From assembly GCF_020524045.1 (NCBI RefSeq), contig NZ_JAIVKL010000007.1, forward strand, positions 208,271 to 272,270: a stretch of DNA of 64,000 nucleotides. Direction: 5' to 3'. Made by a program: the position numbers and the translations under genes. Shown here in pieces: positions 1-8,965 of the stretch. Below the pieces are notes generated by a model that saw only the letters and a program-made list of their open reading frames with translations, had not been told where the DNA came from and ran no database searches. Position 1 is the first letter of the stretch. The number at the start of each line of letters is the position of its first letter. This stretch comes from Metabacillus litoralis. Its GTDB lineage: Bacteria > Bacillota > Bacilli > Bacillales > Bacillaceae.

Positions 1-656
1 ATGTATTTGAGCAGCTTCATAGTAGTTTAAAACGTTTAAATACTGATTATGTCGACATCTACTATTGCCACCGTTATGATACGGAAACACCAGTAGAAGA
101 AACATTAAGGACAATTGACGATCTTATTCGACAAGGGAAAATTTTGTATGCTGGTGTTAGTGAATGGACAGCACAACAAATCCAAGAAGCAGTTGGAACA
201 GCGGATAAATATTTATTGAATCGAATTGTTGTGAATCAACCAAACTATAATATGTTTCACCGTTATATTGAAGAAGAAGTTGTTCCAGTCAGTGAGCAGC
301 ATGGTATTGGTCAAATAGTGTTTTCTCCTTTAGCACAAGGTGTTTTAACTGGAAAATATAGTTTGAGCAATCGAGCTCCAGAGGGAAGCCGTGCGACGGA
401 TCCTAATTCCAACATGTATATGAATCAATTTTTAACTGACGAAACTCTTGCAAAAGTGGAGAAATTAGGAGGAATAGCAAAAGAATTAGATATTAGCTTA
501 TCTCAATTAGCGATTGCCTGGATTCTACGTCTCCCGAATATTGCAAGTACATTAGTGGGAGCGACTAGACCAGAGCAAATTATTGAAAATGCTAAAGGCT
601 CTGATGTTATTTTAACAAACGATATCATTACACAAATTGAAGAAATTTTAAAATAA
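1..656 (+). CDS. Aldo/keto reductase, C-terminal part (gene runs off the window start)
   Basis: The frame is open from base 3 to the TAA at 654-656, so the beginning of the gene lies outside the window. The visible 217 residues carry features of the aldo/keto reductase TIM barrel: LKRLNTDYVDIYYCHRYD around residue 10-27, with the active-site His, then a QGKILYAGVSEW segment and SPLAQGVLTGKY. The GVSEW pattern resembles the voltage-gated-channel beta subunit / YrpG type (AKR6-like). These NADPH-dependent enzymes reduce aldehydes and ketones; the substrate cannot be predicted here. The next gene starts 12 bases later, so the two are probably co-transcribed. Confidence 0.9.
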   Translation, partial: VFEQLHSSLKRLNTDYVDIYYCHRYDTETPVEETLRTIDDLIRQGKILYAGVSEWTAQQIQEAVGTADKYLLNRIVVNQPNYNMFHRYIEEEVVPVSEQHGIGQIVFSPLAQGVLTGKYSLSNRAPEGSRATDPNSNMYMNQFLTDETLAKVEKLGGIAKELDISLSQLAIAWILRLPNIASTLVGATRPEQIIENAKGSDVILTNDIITQIEEILK

Positions 657-668
657 GGTGTGAAAATT

Positions 669-1520
669 ATGAAAAAAGTCGTTGTAACTGGTGGAAGTGG
701 CCTTCTTGGTCACTCTGTGATAAAGGAATTTCAGGATAGCGGATATGAAGTATTAAATGCAGATATCAAACATCCAGAGGATCCAATTTGTAAAACGGTC
801 ATTACAGATTTACAAAACTTAGGTGAAGTGTATGGAGTATTAGCTGGTGCTGATGCAGTTGTTCATCTTGCAGCCATCCCTGTAGCTTATTCACATCCTA
901 ATGAGGTAACTTTCCAAAATAATGTCATATCTACATATAATATATTAGAAGCAGCTGGAACTCTTGGGATCAAAAAAGCGGTTATATCATCTAGTGAGTC
1001 ATCTTATGGTTTGGTCTTTGCTCTTAAAGAGCTATTGCCTCACTATGCTCCACTTGATGAAGATCACCCACAATTACCAGAGGACAGTTACGGCTTATCG
1101 AAAATTGTGAACGAACAAACAGCTGATATGATTCATCGTCGAACAGGGATGCAAGTTGTTTCCATGAGATTAGGTAATATCATTGCTCCTCATATGTATG
1201 ATAACTTCCCTCAATTCATTAATGATCCAGAGCAGAGAAAGGTTATTATGTGGAGTTATATCGATGCAAGAGATGCAGCAGTTGCCTATCGCTTAGCTGT
1301 TGAAACAGATGGACTAGGTTCGATTGCATTAAATATTGCAGCTGATGAAACAAGCATGAATATTAAAAGTAAAAGCTTGATGGAAACAGTTTATCCTGCT
1401 GTAGAAATTCGTAAACCACTAGAAGGATATGAAACACTGTTTTCTAATGAAAAAGCAAAGAAAGTATTAAATTGGCAGCCACAACATAGATGGAGAGATT
1501 ATGTGAAGGTTGAGAAATAA
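669..1520 (+). CDS. NAD(P)-dependent epimerase/dehydratase (extended SDR)
   Basis: 283 residues if started at the ATG at 669, which is preceded by AAGGTG at 655-660. An in-frame GTG at 660 overlaps that ribosome site and is less likely. The protein begins with the Rossmann dinucleotide motif TGGSGLLG and has the catalytic YxxxK as YGLSK near residue 142. It follows the aldo/keto reductase closely and ends at a strong terminator, so the two probably share a transcript. Such enzymes act on nucleotide sugars or other hydroxyl substrates; nothing here fixes the substrate. Confidence 0.88.
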   Translation: MKKVVVTGGSGLLGHSVIKEFQDSGYEVLNADIKHPEDPICKTVITDLQNLGEVYGVLAGADAVVHLAAIPVAYSHPNEVTFQNNVISTYNILEAAGTLGIKKAVISSSESSYGLVFALKELLPHYAPLDEDHPQLPEDSYGLSKIVNEQTADMIHRRTGMQVVSMRLGNIIAPHMYDNFPQFINDPEQRKVIMWSYIDARDAAVAYRLAVETDGLGSIALNIAADETSMNIKSKSLMETVYPAVEIRKPLEGYETLFSNEKAKKVLNWQPQHRWRDYVKVEK

Positions 1521-1532
1521 TTATTGATCATG

Positions 1533-1561
1533 AGGACCTAGTGAATCACTGGGTCCTTTTA
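1533..1561 (+). terminator. Rho-independent terminator after the epimerase gene
   Basis: An 11-base-pair stem (AGGACCTAGTG with CACTGGGTCCT, one T-G wobble) around a 3-base loop is followed by TTTT. It ends the aldo/keto reductase-epimerase unit. Confidence 0.85.
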
Positions 1562-1819
1562 GTACGTGGGTAAGCTTAATTTTCTTGAACAAAACTGTGT
1601 GAAAAACCAACAACTAGTTATAATAGAACAAAAACAATTTGCTATCTCAATTCATTTCATATTAAACTGTGAAAGGGTAATAGAGGCTGTGCTTTTTACA
1701 TAGAGCTATTTTCATTAAACTTTTTAACGTTGTAAACAAAGTATATAAAATCTAGTGGTATCTCAACGCATAATTGATTTATGCAAAAAAAGAGCACTAC
1801 ATAAAGAGAGGGAATTACC

Positions 1820-2710
1820 ATGTTACATGAATTTTTAATAAATGTACCATTTAAAGAGATTGAGGAAGTGACTGATCTCCTGAATGCAGCAGGCATTTAT
1901 AATTTATATTATGAGTCACCTATCGAAATCATTAAGGTTCAAAATGGTTATGGTTATGAAGAAAGGCAAGATCAGCAAGTTGAATTTAAAATATATGCTA
2001 GTGATTTAGAAGTTGAAAATCTTCCTGATGCGTATTTTCCTCTTTTAGAATCAACTTTGTCGATATCAAGAGACAGTATTACACATACAGCACATGAAGA
2101 AACAGATTGGGAGCAAACCTATGATTTTCAAGATATTGACTTAGGAAATAATTGGGTTATTCAGTATCCTTCTTCTAGTGAGATATATGAGAATAAGAAT
2201 GTGTTAAAATTTGATCCATTAGCAGCCTTTGGAACAGGTCTTCATGAGACAACTCAAGGGTGTTTACGAATGATTGTAGATAAAGATTTTAAAGGTCAAA
2301 CTGTACTTGATTTAGGGACAGGATCTGGCATGTTAGCAATTGCTGCTTCATTAAAAGGTGCCAATAAGGTTGTAGCAGTTGATTATGAAGATGTAGCAAG
2401 AGAACTTTATCATAATGCGAAATTAAACGAGTTAGAAAATGACTTGCAAGTAGTACAAGCTGATTTAATTACTGGAGATTATACCATTAGTGAAAAATAC
2501 GATTATATCTTTATAAATATCGGTGCAAATGAAACGATGAGCATTCTAAAAAAGCATACATTATTAAACAATAGCAATGAATTTATTATTTCAGGTCTTG
2601 TTGAATGGCATATTGATCAGTTAATAGAAATGTTTCAAATAGATGGTTTCTCAATTAAAGAGAAACAGCAAACAAATGAATGGGTAACAATTCATTTTAC
2701 AAAAGCATAA
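1820..2710 (+). CDS. PrmA-like SAM-dependent methyltransferase (ribosomal protein L11 methyltransferase family)
   Basis: 296 residues from an ATG preceded by AGAGAGGG. The C-terminal half has the PrmA signature: FDPLAAFGTGLHETT near residue 130-145, the SAM-binding motif VLDLGTGSGMLAIAA, and an INIGAN stretch near residue 236 where PrmA has its NILAN-type motif. The length fits PrmA. Canonical prmA in Bacillus lies downstream of dnaJ, and no chaperone operon is here. The HETT variation and this location suggest a paralogue, perhaps with a different protein substrate. It is monocistronic, bounded by terminators. Confidence 0.8.
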   Translation: MLHEFLINVPFKEIEEVTDLLNAAGIYNLYYESPIEIIKVQNGYGYEERQDQQVEFKIYASDLEVENLPDAYFPLLESTLSISRDSITHTAHEETDWEQTYDFQDIDLGNNWVIQYPSSSEIYENKNVLKFDPLAAFGTGLHETTQGCLRMIVDKDFKGQTVLDLGTGSGMLAIAASLKGANKVVAVDYEDVARELYHNAKLNELENDLQVVQADLITGDYTISEKYDYIFINIGANETMSILKKHTLLNNSNEFIISGLVEWHIDQLIEMFQIDGFSIKEKQQTNEWVTIHFTKA

Positions 2711-2734
2711 TGATCAGATAGTGATCGTCTAAAT

Positions 2735-2808
2735 GCTCTGTTAAACAATGTGGTTAAAATAGTATGGAAGTATACTAATTACAACTACTTTTAACAGAGC
2801 GTTTTTTC
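2735..2808 (+). terminator. Probable long-loop terminator after the methyltransferase
   Basis: GCTCTGTTAAA at 2735-2745 pairs perfectly with TTTAACAGAGC at 2790-2800, followed by GTTTTTT. The 44-base loop is long but the stem and T-run have terminator form. Confidence 0.6.
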
Positions 2809-2905
2809 AGATAATCAAATAGAGGAACTAGTATACATGCCTTTTCATATTTAACATAATCGTTTAAAATGTAGTTGGTGAATATTGGATAAGTTGAGGT
2901 GCATT

Positions 2906-3400
2906 GTGAAAGAGAAATTAGAGGAATTTATTGTTGAAAGTTTAGGATTTTTACCAGCTGAAATCATTGTTATTATCGTCTCTGCATTACCAATTTTAGA
3001 GCTTAGAGGTGGTCTGCCTTTAGCATATCTCCATTATGATTTTTCTCTATTAAAATCTTCAATATTAAGTATTCTTGGGAATATATTACCGATTATTCCT
3101 ATATTAATCTTGTTTCAGCCTCTTAGTAAATGGCTTCGAAGATTTAACTGGTATAGGAAAATGTATGATTGGCTTTATAATCGCACAATGAAAAAGAGCG
3201 GTAGTGTAGAAAAATTTGGTGCAATCGGATTAATGCTTTTCACTGCATTACCATTACCAACAACAGGGGCTTATAGTGCCTGTGTTGCTGCAATTATTTT
3301 TGGTATTCGTTTTCGATATGCATTTCTATCAATTACAGCAGGAGTATTGATTGCTGCCTTAATTGTAAGTCTAGGTCTTGCTTCGTTTTCCTTATTTTAA
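2906..3400 (+). CDS. Small multi-drug export family membrane protein (COG2426-like)
   Basis: A 164-residue protein from a GTG at 2906, chosen because GAGGT sits five bases upstream; an upstream TTG at 2885 has no ribosome site. There are about four hydrophobic segments and the conserved LPILELRGGLPLA stretch and ALPLPTTGAYSA motif that I associate with the small multi-drug export family (Sm_multidrug_ex). The family name is historical and transport activity is not well established. It stands alone between terminator 2735-2808 and ppaC. Confidence 0.75.
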   Translation: MKEKLEEFIVESLGFLPAEIIVIIVSALPILELRGGLPLAYLHYDFSLLKSSILSILGNILPIIPILILFQPLSKWLRRFNWYRKMYDWLYNRTMKKSGSVEKFGAIGLMLFTALPLPTTGAYSACVAAIIFGIRFRYAFLSITAGVLIAALIVSLGLASFSLF

Positions 3401-3482
3401 GTTGGTTTTTTCGGTATTTTCTTAATTTATAAATTAAAATTATGATATGATAGACTATATTTCATTTATAAAGGAGATAGTT

Positions 3483-4412
3483 ATGGAAAAAGTACTTGTT
3501 TTTGGTCATAAAAATCCTGATACAGATACAATCTGTTCTGCGATTGCCTATGCTGAATTAAAAAATAAAATTGGTCAGAATGCTGAACCTATTCGTTTAG
3601 GTGAGGTAAGCGGTGAGACTCAGTTCGCACTTGATTACTTTAAGAAAGATGCACCACGTCTTGTGGAAAAAGTAGCGAGTGAAGCTAGCAGTGTAATTTT
3701 GGTAGATCATAATGAACGCCAACAAAGTGCTGACGATATTGCTGAAGTACGTGTACTTGAAGTAATTGATCATCATCGAATTGCAAATTTTGAAACAAGT
3801 GATCCTTTATATTATCGAGCTGAACCAGTTGGTTGTACTGCAACAATCTTAAACAAAATGTATAAAGAAAATGGAGTGCAAATTGAAAAAGAAACAGCTG
3901 GTTTAATGCTATCAGCGATCATTTCTGATTCACTATTATTCAAATCTCCAACATGTACTCAAGAAGATATTGATGCAGCTAAAGAATTGGCTGAAATTGC
4001 TGGTGTTGATGCACAGGTTTATGGTTTAGATATGCTTAAAGCTGGAGCTGACCTAAGCGATAAATCAGTAGAACAATTAATTTCACTTGATGCAAAAGAA
4101 TTCCAAATGGGATCTAGTAAAGTAGAAATTGCACAAGTAAATGCAGTTGACACAAATGATGTGCTTAAACATAAAGCTGAAATTGAAGCAACATTATCTA
4201 AAGTTGTAGAAGATAAACAATTAGATTTATTTTTATTTGTAATTACAGATATCTTAACAAACGATTCTGTTGCTGTAGCGATTGGTGATGCAACAGCTAA
4301 AGTTGAACAAGCGTTCAATGTATCACTTGATAACAATGAAGCTGTACTTAAAGGTGTCGTATCACGTAAAAAACAAATTGTTCCTGTATTAACAGAAGCA
4401 TTTGCAAAATAA
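3483..4412 (+). CDS. ppaC: Manganese-dependent inorganic pyrophosphatase (family II)
   Basis: 309 residues from an ATG with AAGGAGAT four bases upstream; the frame extends further up to 3447 but without a ribosome site. It is a DHH-superfamily enzyme that hydrolyses pyrophosphate in the cytoplasm, driving biosynthetic reactions. Visible motifs are [14 protein letters not shown] (metal ligands HxxxDxD, residues 8-14), the DHH of VIDHHRI near residue 97, and the C-terminal SRKKQ substrate-binding motif. The length equals that of other Bacillus PpaC proteins. It is followed by its own terminator. Confidence 0.97.
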   Translation: MEKVLVFGHKNPDTDTICSAIAYAELKNKIGQNAEPIRLGEVSGETQFALDYFKKDAPRLVEKVASEASSVILVDHNERQQSADDIAEVRVLEVIDHHRIANFETSDPLYYRAEPVGCTATILNKMYKENGVQIEKETAGLMLSAIISDSLLFKSPTCTQEDIDAAKELAEIAGVDAQVYGLDMLKAGADLSDKSVEQLISLDAKEFQMGSSKVEIAQVNAVDTNDVLKHKAEIEATLSKVVEDKQLDLFLFVITDILTNDSVAVAIGDATAKVEQAFNVSLDNNEAVLKGVVSRKKQIVPVLTEAFAK

Positions 4413-4423
4413 TAACTTAATTC

Positions 4424-4470
4424 AAGAGCCACAATCCTTTCTTTTTAAGGGCTGTGGCTCTTTCCTTTTT
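4424..4470 (+). terminator. Terminator of ppaC
   Basis: AAGAGCCACA pairs with TGTGGCTCTT and is followed by TCCTTTTT. Confidence 0.8.
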
Positions 4471-4534
4471 CAAACTATGTAACTTCTTCGTTGATATTTT
4501 TTCCAAAATGTGGGCTTTTCAAAAATGAAGTTTA

Positions 4535-4563
4535 TTGACAACATCTTAAAAGCGTTTTATATT
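4535..4563 (+). promoter_or_regulatory. Sigma-A promoter for the TIM-barrel gene at 4834
   Basis: TTGACA at 4535-4540, a 17-base spacer and TATATT at 4558-4563. The spacer contains AAAAGCGTTTT, a near-palindrome resembling a LacI-family half-site arrangement, so a repressor may sit between -35 and -10. The implied leader is about 265 bases long. Confidence 0.7.
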
Positions 4564-4604
4564 GTTGTTGAGGTTATCGGTAACTTAATATAAATAGACC
4601 GAAA

Positions 4605-4618
4605 TGATAGCGTTGTCA
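4605..4618 (+). promoter_or_regulatory. CcpA catabolite-response element (cre)
   Basis: TGATAGCGTTGTCA matches the published consensus TGWNANCGNTNWCA at every fixed position. It lies about 40 bases downstream of the -10 box, where a bound CcpA would act as a roadblock. A second palindrome-like site, GTTATCGGTAAC, is at 4574-4585. These imply glucose repression of the next gene; that is inference. Confidence 0.65.
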
Positions 4619-4833
4619 AAATTCAATGAAGAATGAGAAGGTCTAATTTAGAGGGACTGGTCAATTGACTAATGAATTTCAACATTGTTTCTTGAAATTT
4701 CGAATGGACTTAATGTGGTGAACCAACAAAACGGATGATTAGACTTTATACAGTACTGTGGCCTTTGTGTTTTACTAGCAAAAAGAAGGTTTTTTTTAAT
4801 GGTACTGTCAATTATTCAGAAGGAGTGAAGAAG

Positions 4834-5667
4834 TTGCGATTAGCAGGACCTGTATTTATTGAAGAAATGAATCCAGAAAGTTGGATTGAAGCGGTTAAGA
4901 AAGAAGGTTATCGTGCAGCAGTGTGTCCAATAGATCACACAGCATCTCATGATGAAATTGAACGCTACAGAATGATTGCTGATAAAAATGACATCATGAT
5001 TGCGGAGGTAGGGGCATGGAGTAACCCAATTAGTTCGAATAAAGAAGAACGAAAAGCAGCGCTGGATTATTGTAAAAAGCAACTAGATCTTGCTGAGAAA
5101 ATTGGTGCAAAATGCTGTGTGAATATTGCTGGTTCAAGGGGACTTCAATGGGATGGACCACATCATGATAATTTTTCTGATGAGACGTTTTCTATGATCG
5201 TGGATTCTGTCCGTGAAATTATTGATGAGGTAAATCCTACTCGTACACATTTTACACTCGAAACTTTACCATGGATTTTTCCTGATTCAGCAGATTCATA
5301 TTTGTCTCTTATTAAGGCAATTGATCGAAAAGGTCTTGCTGTGCATTTAGATCCGGTGAATATGATCAGCAATCCAAGGTTATTTTTTCATAACGGAGAA
5401 ATGATAAGAGATGCATTTAAAAAACTGGGACCTTTTATTAAATGCTGTCACGCAAAGGATATAACGATGTCAAATGAATTTATGGTTCATTTAGACGAAG
5501 TACGTCCAGGAAAAGGATCCTTAAATTATCAAGTATTATTAACTGAATTAAACAGACTTGATATAGACACTCCTATTATTTTAGAACATTTACCTTCTCA
5601 GGAAGAGTATCGATTAGCTGCAGCATACGTAAGAGAGAAGGCAGCTGAATTGAACATATCACTATAA
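4834..5667 (+). CDS. Sugar phosphate isomerase/epimerase-like TIM-barrel protein
   Basis: 277 residues if started at the TTG at 4834, eight bases after AGGAG at 4821-4825. The frame is open back to 4735, but that upstream part reads as leader. The fold is the xylose-isomerase-like TIM barrel (AP_endonuc_2): candidate metal ligands are the Glu of FTLETLPW, the Asp of VHLDPVN, the His of CCHAKD and the Glu of IILEHLP. Members isomerise or epimerise sugars or inositol derivatives. The cre site upstream supports a catabolic role, but no partner gene is adjacent. Confidence 0.8.
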   Translation: MRLAGPVFIEEMNPESWIEAVKKEGYRAAVCPIDHTASHDEIERYRMIADKNDIMIAEVGAWSNPISSNKEERKAALDYCKKQLDLAEKIGAKCCVNIAGSRGLQWDGPHHDNFSDETFSMIVDSVREIIDEVNPTRTHFTLETLPWIFPDSADSYLSLIKAIDRKGLAVHLDPVNMISNPRLFFHNGEMIRDAFKKLGPFIKCCHAKDITMSNEFMVHLDEVRPGKGSLNYQVLLTELNRLDIDTPIILEHLPSQEEYRLAAAYVREKAAELNISL

Positions 5668-5674
5668 ATTTTAA

Positions 5675-5813
5675 AGAGGCTGGGGCACCACTTAGTAATT
5701 AACAAAAATACCGAACAAAGTAATAGCTCAGTGGAGTATAAGGAGCGAAGTAACTGCATCTACAACCATTGTTCGGTTTCTATTTTGTTAAAAAATTTTT
5801 GTCCCAACCTCTC
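5675..5813. repeat. Short intergenic element with GAGGCTGGGGCA-type ends
   Basis: A 139-base element framed by inverted ends AGAGGCTGGGGCA and TGTCCCAACCTCT, with an inner arm CCGAACAA/TTGTTCGG. The ends match those of the larger family at 13113, 28429 and 30560 but the interior differs. It starts 8 bases after a stop codon and finishes in TCTTTT, so it can double as a terminator. Confidence 0.65.
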
Positions 5814-5872
5814 TTTTCTTTTCATTATAAATCAGATATTCTATTGAAAAAGGTGAAACTAGGAGAATCAAT

Positions 5873-6757
5873 ATGACTAATTTACTATTCTTAAAAGGCT
5901 ATCAAAACGACCAAAAATTTCGAGACAGTTTTAATGAATTAGCACAATCGACTTTTGGGATTAACTTTGAAAGATGGTATGTAGAAGGTTTTTGGACAAA
6001 TCGATATGTTCCTTATTCTTTTTTTTATCATGGCAAAGTAATAGCAAATGCGTCAATAAATAAAATTGATTTAGTTATGAATGGTGAGTTGAAAAAGGCT
6101 ATCCAAATTGGCACTGTAATGACACACCCTGATTATCGAAATCAAGGGTTGTCCAGAGATTTACTGAATAAAATTTTAGAAGAATACAAATCAGATGTTG
6201 ATTTGTTTTATTTATACGCAAATGAAAGTGTGTTAAACTTTTACCCTAAATTTGGGTTTGAAAAGGTAGAAGAACAGTTGTTTTCAATTAAGTTTCAAGC
6301 AAATATTACTTCAAGGAAAACAAGTATAAAAAAATTAGATGGTAATAATACAACAGACATTTTATTTATCTATGAATTTGCTAAAAAGAAGAAACTACAT
6401 TCTTTACGATTTTCAACAGTAAACACAGAAGAACTGATCATGTTCTATGCAATGTATGTTTTTCCAAACAACATCATTTATTTAGATCATGTTAAAAGTA
6501 TTGTGTTTTATGAAATGGAAGGAAGTATATTGCATCTCTATGATGTGATTAGTCTTCAAAACGTAAATATAGCAGACATACTAGAAATAATAGGAAATGA
6601 AAAGACATTGGAAGTGATTTTTTACTTTACTCCAAATGAAATAACGAGTGATTATAACAGTCGAACGTTTATTGGAAATGAGACGTTGTTTATGAAAAAA
6701 CAGAAAAATATTCAAATACCCGACAAGTTTAAACATCCTATCTTGTCCCAAGCATAG
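5873..6757 (+). CDS. GNAT family N-acetyltransferase
   Basis: 294 residues from an ATG with AGGAG upstream. The acetyl-CoA-binding motif A is visible as IGTVMTHPDYRNQGLSRDLL around residues 82-101 (pyrophosphate loop RNQGLS), followed by a YANESVLNFYPKFGF segment typical of the GNAT core. A further ~150 residues form a second, unassigned domain, as in two-domain GNAT proteins. The acceptor is unknown and neighbours give no hint. Confidence 0.8.
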   Translation: MTNLLFLKGYQNDQKFRDSFNELAQSTFGINFERWYVEGFWTNRYVPYSFFYHGKVIANASINKIDLVMNGELKKAIQIGTVMTHPDYRNQGLSRDLLNKILEEYKSDVDLFYLYANESVLNFYPKFGFEKVEEQLFSIKFQANITSRKTSIKKLDGNNTTDILFIYEFAKKKKLHSLRFSTVNTEELIMFYAMYVFPNNIIYLDHVKSIVFYEMEGSILHLYDVISLQNVNIADILEIIGNEKTLEVIFYFTPNEITSDYNSRTFIGNETLFMKKQKNIQIPDKFKHPILSQA

Positions 6758-6991
6758 AAGAATTAACGTTTAAATTAGCATATTGTAACTAGAAAATTAT
6801 CTCCATCTTAGCTCTTTATATGGTAACATTTAACTAGGAAGTTTTAACAATAGGTTATTCGTGCTTCGAAAATAACTTATATTTGCTCTTTTTTCCTCAG
6901 TGTAGTCCTATTACTCTCTAAAATAAGACAAAACATAAAATACCAAAACCACTTAGAAAGAGCCAAACAAATAACAATGGAGTTCGTGATT

Positions 6992-8593
6992 ATGCCTTCA
7001 GATATCTTTATTTATATTGTATTAATGTCTGTTGCTGGTGTATTAAATATTTTTATAGGTATTTATGCATATGTTAAACGCACAAGCTTTTTAGGTAGCA
7101 AGACATTTATTTTCATATCGTTATTTTCTGCTATATATACATTTGGACATGCATTTGAATTATCGAGTCAATCGTTAGAAATGATTGTTCTTTGGACATA
7201 TTTTCAATATGTAGGTCTGCCTTATATCGCCCCATTAAGTTTGATTTTAGTTATACAATATATTGGAAAAGATAGATATTTAACAACGAGAAATCGTATG
7301 ATGATTTTTTTCATACCTTTTATCACAACCATGCTGGTCTTAACAAATCATCTTCACCATCAATTTTATCAAACCGTTTATTTAAGAGATGATGTTACTC
7401 CGATGATTGATTTTGTTATAGGACCTTGGTATATCGTGCATGGTAGTTATACATTTGCTTCGTTGTTAGCAGGTGGAATTCTTTTGTTACATTATTGGAA
7501 ACAAACAAAAGCAGCATACTGGAAGCAAATTTTTGTCTTACTTCTTGGTTTGTACCTACCTATGATTTCATCATTTCTTTACCTTTTAGGATACACTCCA
7601 TATGGTATGGATCCAGTTCCTATTGTCATGAGTGTGACATCATTTTTGTATATATGGGCATTTTTGTCGACGAATATTCTTGAGTTAGCACCAATTGCTA
7701 GAGGACTTATTTTTGATAGTATGAGAGACGGTGTATTAGTTTTAGATCCTAATCTACGAATTGTTGACTTTAATGATGCAGCAAAAAGAATCATAGGAAA
7801 TAAATTAAATGATCAAGCAATAGGAAAAAACATTCATTCTTTATGGAAAGAAAATGAACTAAATGATTTCTTATTTCCTTCAATTGAACATTTAAATAAT
7901 AAAGAAGAATTTGAGCTTGAGTGGACAGGTTTACATTCGTATTATCAAATTCGTTCTACACCAGTTAAGAAAAAAAAGGGATTTATTGTTGGAAGTACGA
8001 TTGTTATTGCTGATATTACAGAGCAAAAACTTCTTTATCAAAAGTTAGAGCTGCTTGCTTACACAGATGGATTAACAGGTATTTTGAACCGTAAAACGTT
8101 TATTGAAAGAAGTGAAAGCATTATTAAGCAAATGTATGAAAAAGGGCATTCAACTTCAATCATTATCTTTGATATCGATCATTTTAAAGCAATTAATGAT
8201 CAACATGGTCATCGAATGGGTGATGAAGCAATCTGTCATGTTGTATCAATATGTAAGACATTTTTGCAACCTAATGATCTTTTTGGACGTTATGGTGGTG
8301 AAGAATTTGTATTGTGCTTACCTTCAACAACACTAAATGAAGCTAGTGAATATGCTGAAGCGATAAGAAGAAGTATAGAAAACACACCATTTGAAGTAGA
8401 AAATAAAAAAATATCAATTACAGCTAGCTTTGGTGTTACACAGGCTAGTGAAGCGATCATGATGGAAGAAATATTAAGTTATGCAGACAAAGCATTATAC
8501 AAATCAAAGCATAATGGGCGAAACACAGTTCATCTTGCTGAAGCTAACAGAATATTTCATGTGACAGATGAATTGTCTACAACTTTATCATAA
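6992..8593 (+). CDS. Membrane diguanylate cyclase (7TM-PAS-GGDEF)
   Basis: 533 residues from the ATG at 6992, which has TGGAG nine bases upstream; an ATG at 6977 is possible. Order of domains: a seven-helix membrane sensor of the HisKA_7TM type (about residues 1-225), a PAS domain (about 240-345) and a GGDEF domain (about 365-520). The catalytic motif is GGEEF, so synthesis of cyclic-di-GMP is expected. Five residues before it the sequence is QPND instead of RxxD, so the inhibitory I-site appears to be absent. The gene is monocistronic and ends directly at a 162-base repeat. Confidence 0.9.
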   Translation: MPSDIFIYIVLMSVAGVLNIFIGIYAYVKRTSFLGSKTFIFISLFSAIYTFGHAFELSSQSLEMIVLWTYFQYVGLPYIAPLSLILVIQYIGKDRYLTTRNRMMIFFIPFITTMLVLTNHLHHQFYQTVYLRDDVTPMIDFVIGPWYIVHGSYTFASLLAGGILLLHYWKQTKAAYWKQIFVLLLGLYLPMISSFLYLLGYTPYGMDPVPIVMSVTSFLYIWAFLSTNILELAPIARGLIFDSMRDGVLVLDPNLRIVDFNDAAKRIIGNKLNDQAIGKNIHSLWKENELNDFLFPSIEHLNNKEEFELEWTGLHSYYQIRSTPVKKKKGFIVGSTIVIADITEQKLLYQKLELLAYTDGLTGILNRKTFIERSESIIKQMYEKGHSTSIIIFDIDHFKAINDQHGHRMGDEAICHVVSICKTFLQPNDLFGRYGGEEFVLCLPSTTLNEASEYAEAIRRSIENTPFEVENKKISITASFGVTQASEAIMMEEILSYADKALYKSKHNGRNTVHLAEANRIFHVTDELSTTLS

Positions 8594-8594
8594 A

Positions 8595-8756
8595 GGCTGT
8601 TTTCGCAAACTTTGTTGCTTTTAAATAACCGAAGCAATCAGCACTGTATTAAGTCTAGTGGCATCTTTTCTTCCTAAATTAGTACCCTTATAGTGAAAGA
8701 ACACTGTTTTCACTCCGAATCTTGGTTACATAGCAACAATCGTTCAGAAAAGAGCC
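8595..8756 (+). repeat. 162-bp intergenic repeat, family 2, copy 1
   Basis: Begins GGCTGTTTTCGCAAAC and ends CAGAAAAGAGCC; the ends form an imperfect inverted repeat (GGCTSTTTTC). It begins one base after the TAA of the cyclase gene. A copy of identical length lies inverted at 19687-19848, and a degenerate one at 41381-41517. Shared internal blocks include TGGCATCTTTTCTTC and AGCAACAATC. Confidence 0.8.
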
Positions 8757-8774
8757 ATCATAAAAGAAGAGCCG

Positions 8775-8818
8775 AGCCATTCATTAAGGAGAGAACTTAA
8801 TTGGGTGGCTATTTTTTT
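8775..8818 (+). terminator. Probable terminator downstream of the family 2 repeat
   Basis: AGCCA and CATTAAG pair with CTTAAT and TGGCT around a short loop, followed by ATTTTTTT. It would stop transcription from the diguanylate cyclase gene. Bases 8819-8965 hold the presumed promoter of the TetR gene; no clear boxes were identified. Confidence 0.6.
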
Positions 8819-8965
8819 CGGATGATTGTTGTTATATCAAATATAAAAACAACAAATATTAAGGAAACAACATAGTGAAAAAGCACATTAAGATTTGACG
8901 TAAGAAAAAATCAGTTCTATATTTACATTAATAAAGAATAAATTGCTTAGAAGAGGAGGATTGAA

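Noticed and set aside
1696..1896. 66-codon minus frame across the PrmA-like gene start
   Set aside because: Overlaps a well-supported plus-strand start and has no ribosome site or recognisable domain.
4019..4432. Minus-strand frame of 137 codons opposite ppaC
   Set aside because: Antisense to a clear housekeeping gene; Ser/Thr-rich shadow composition and no upstream site.
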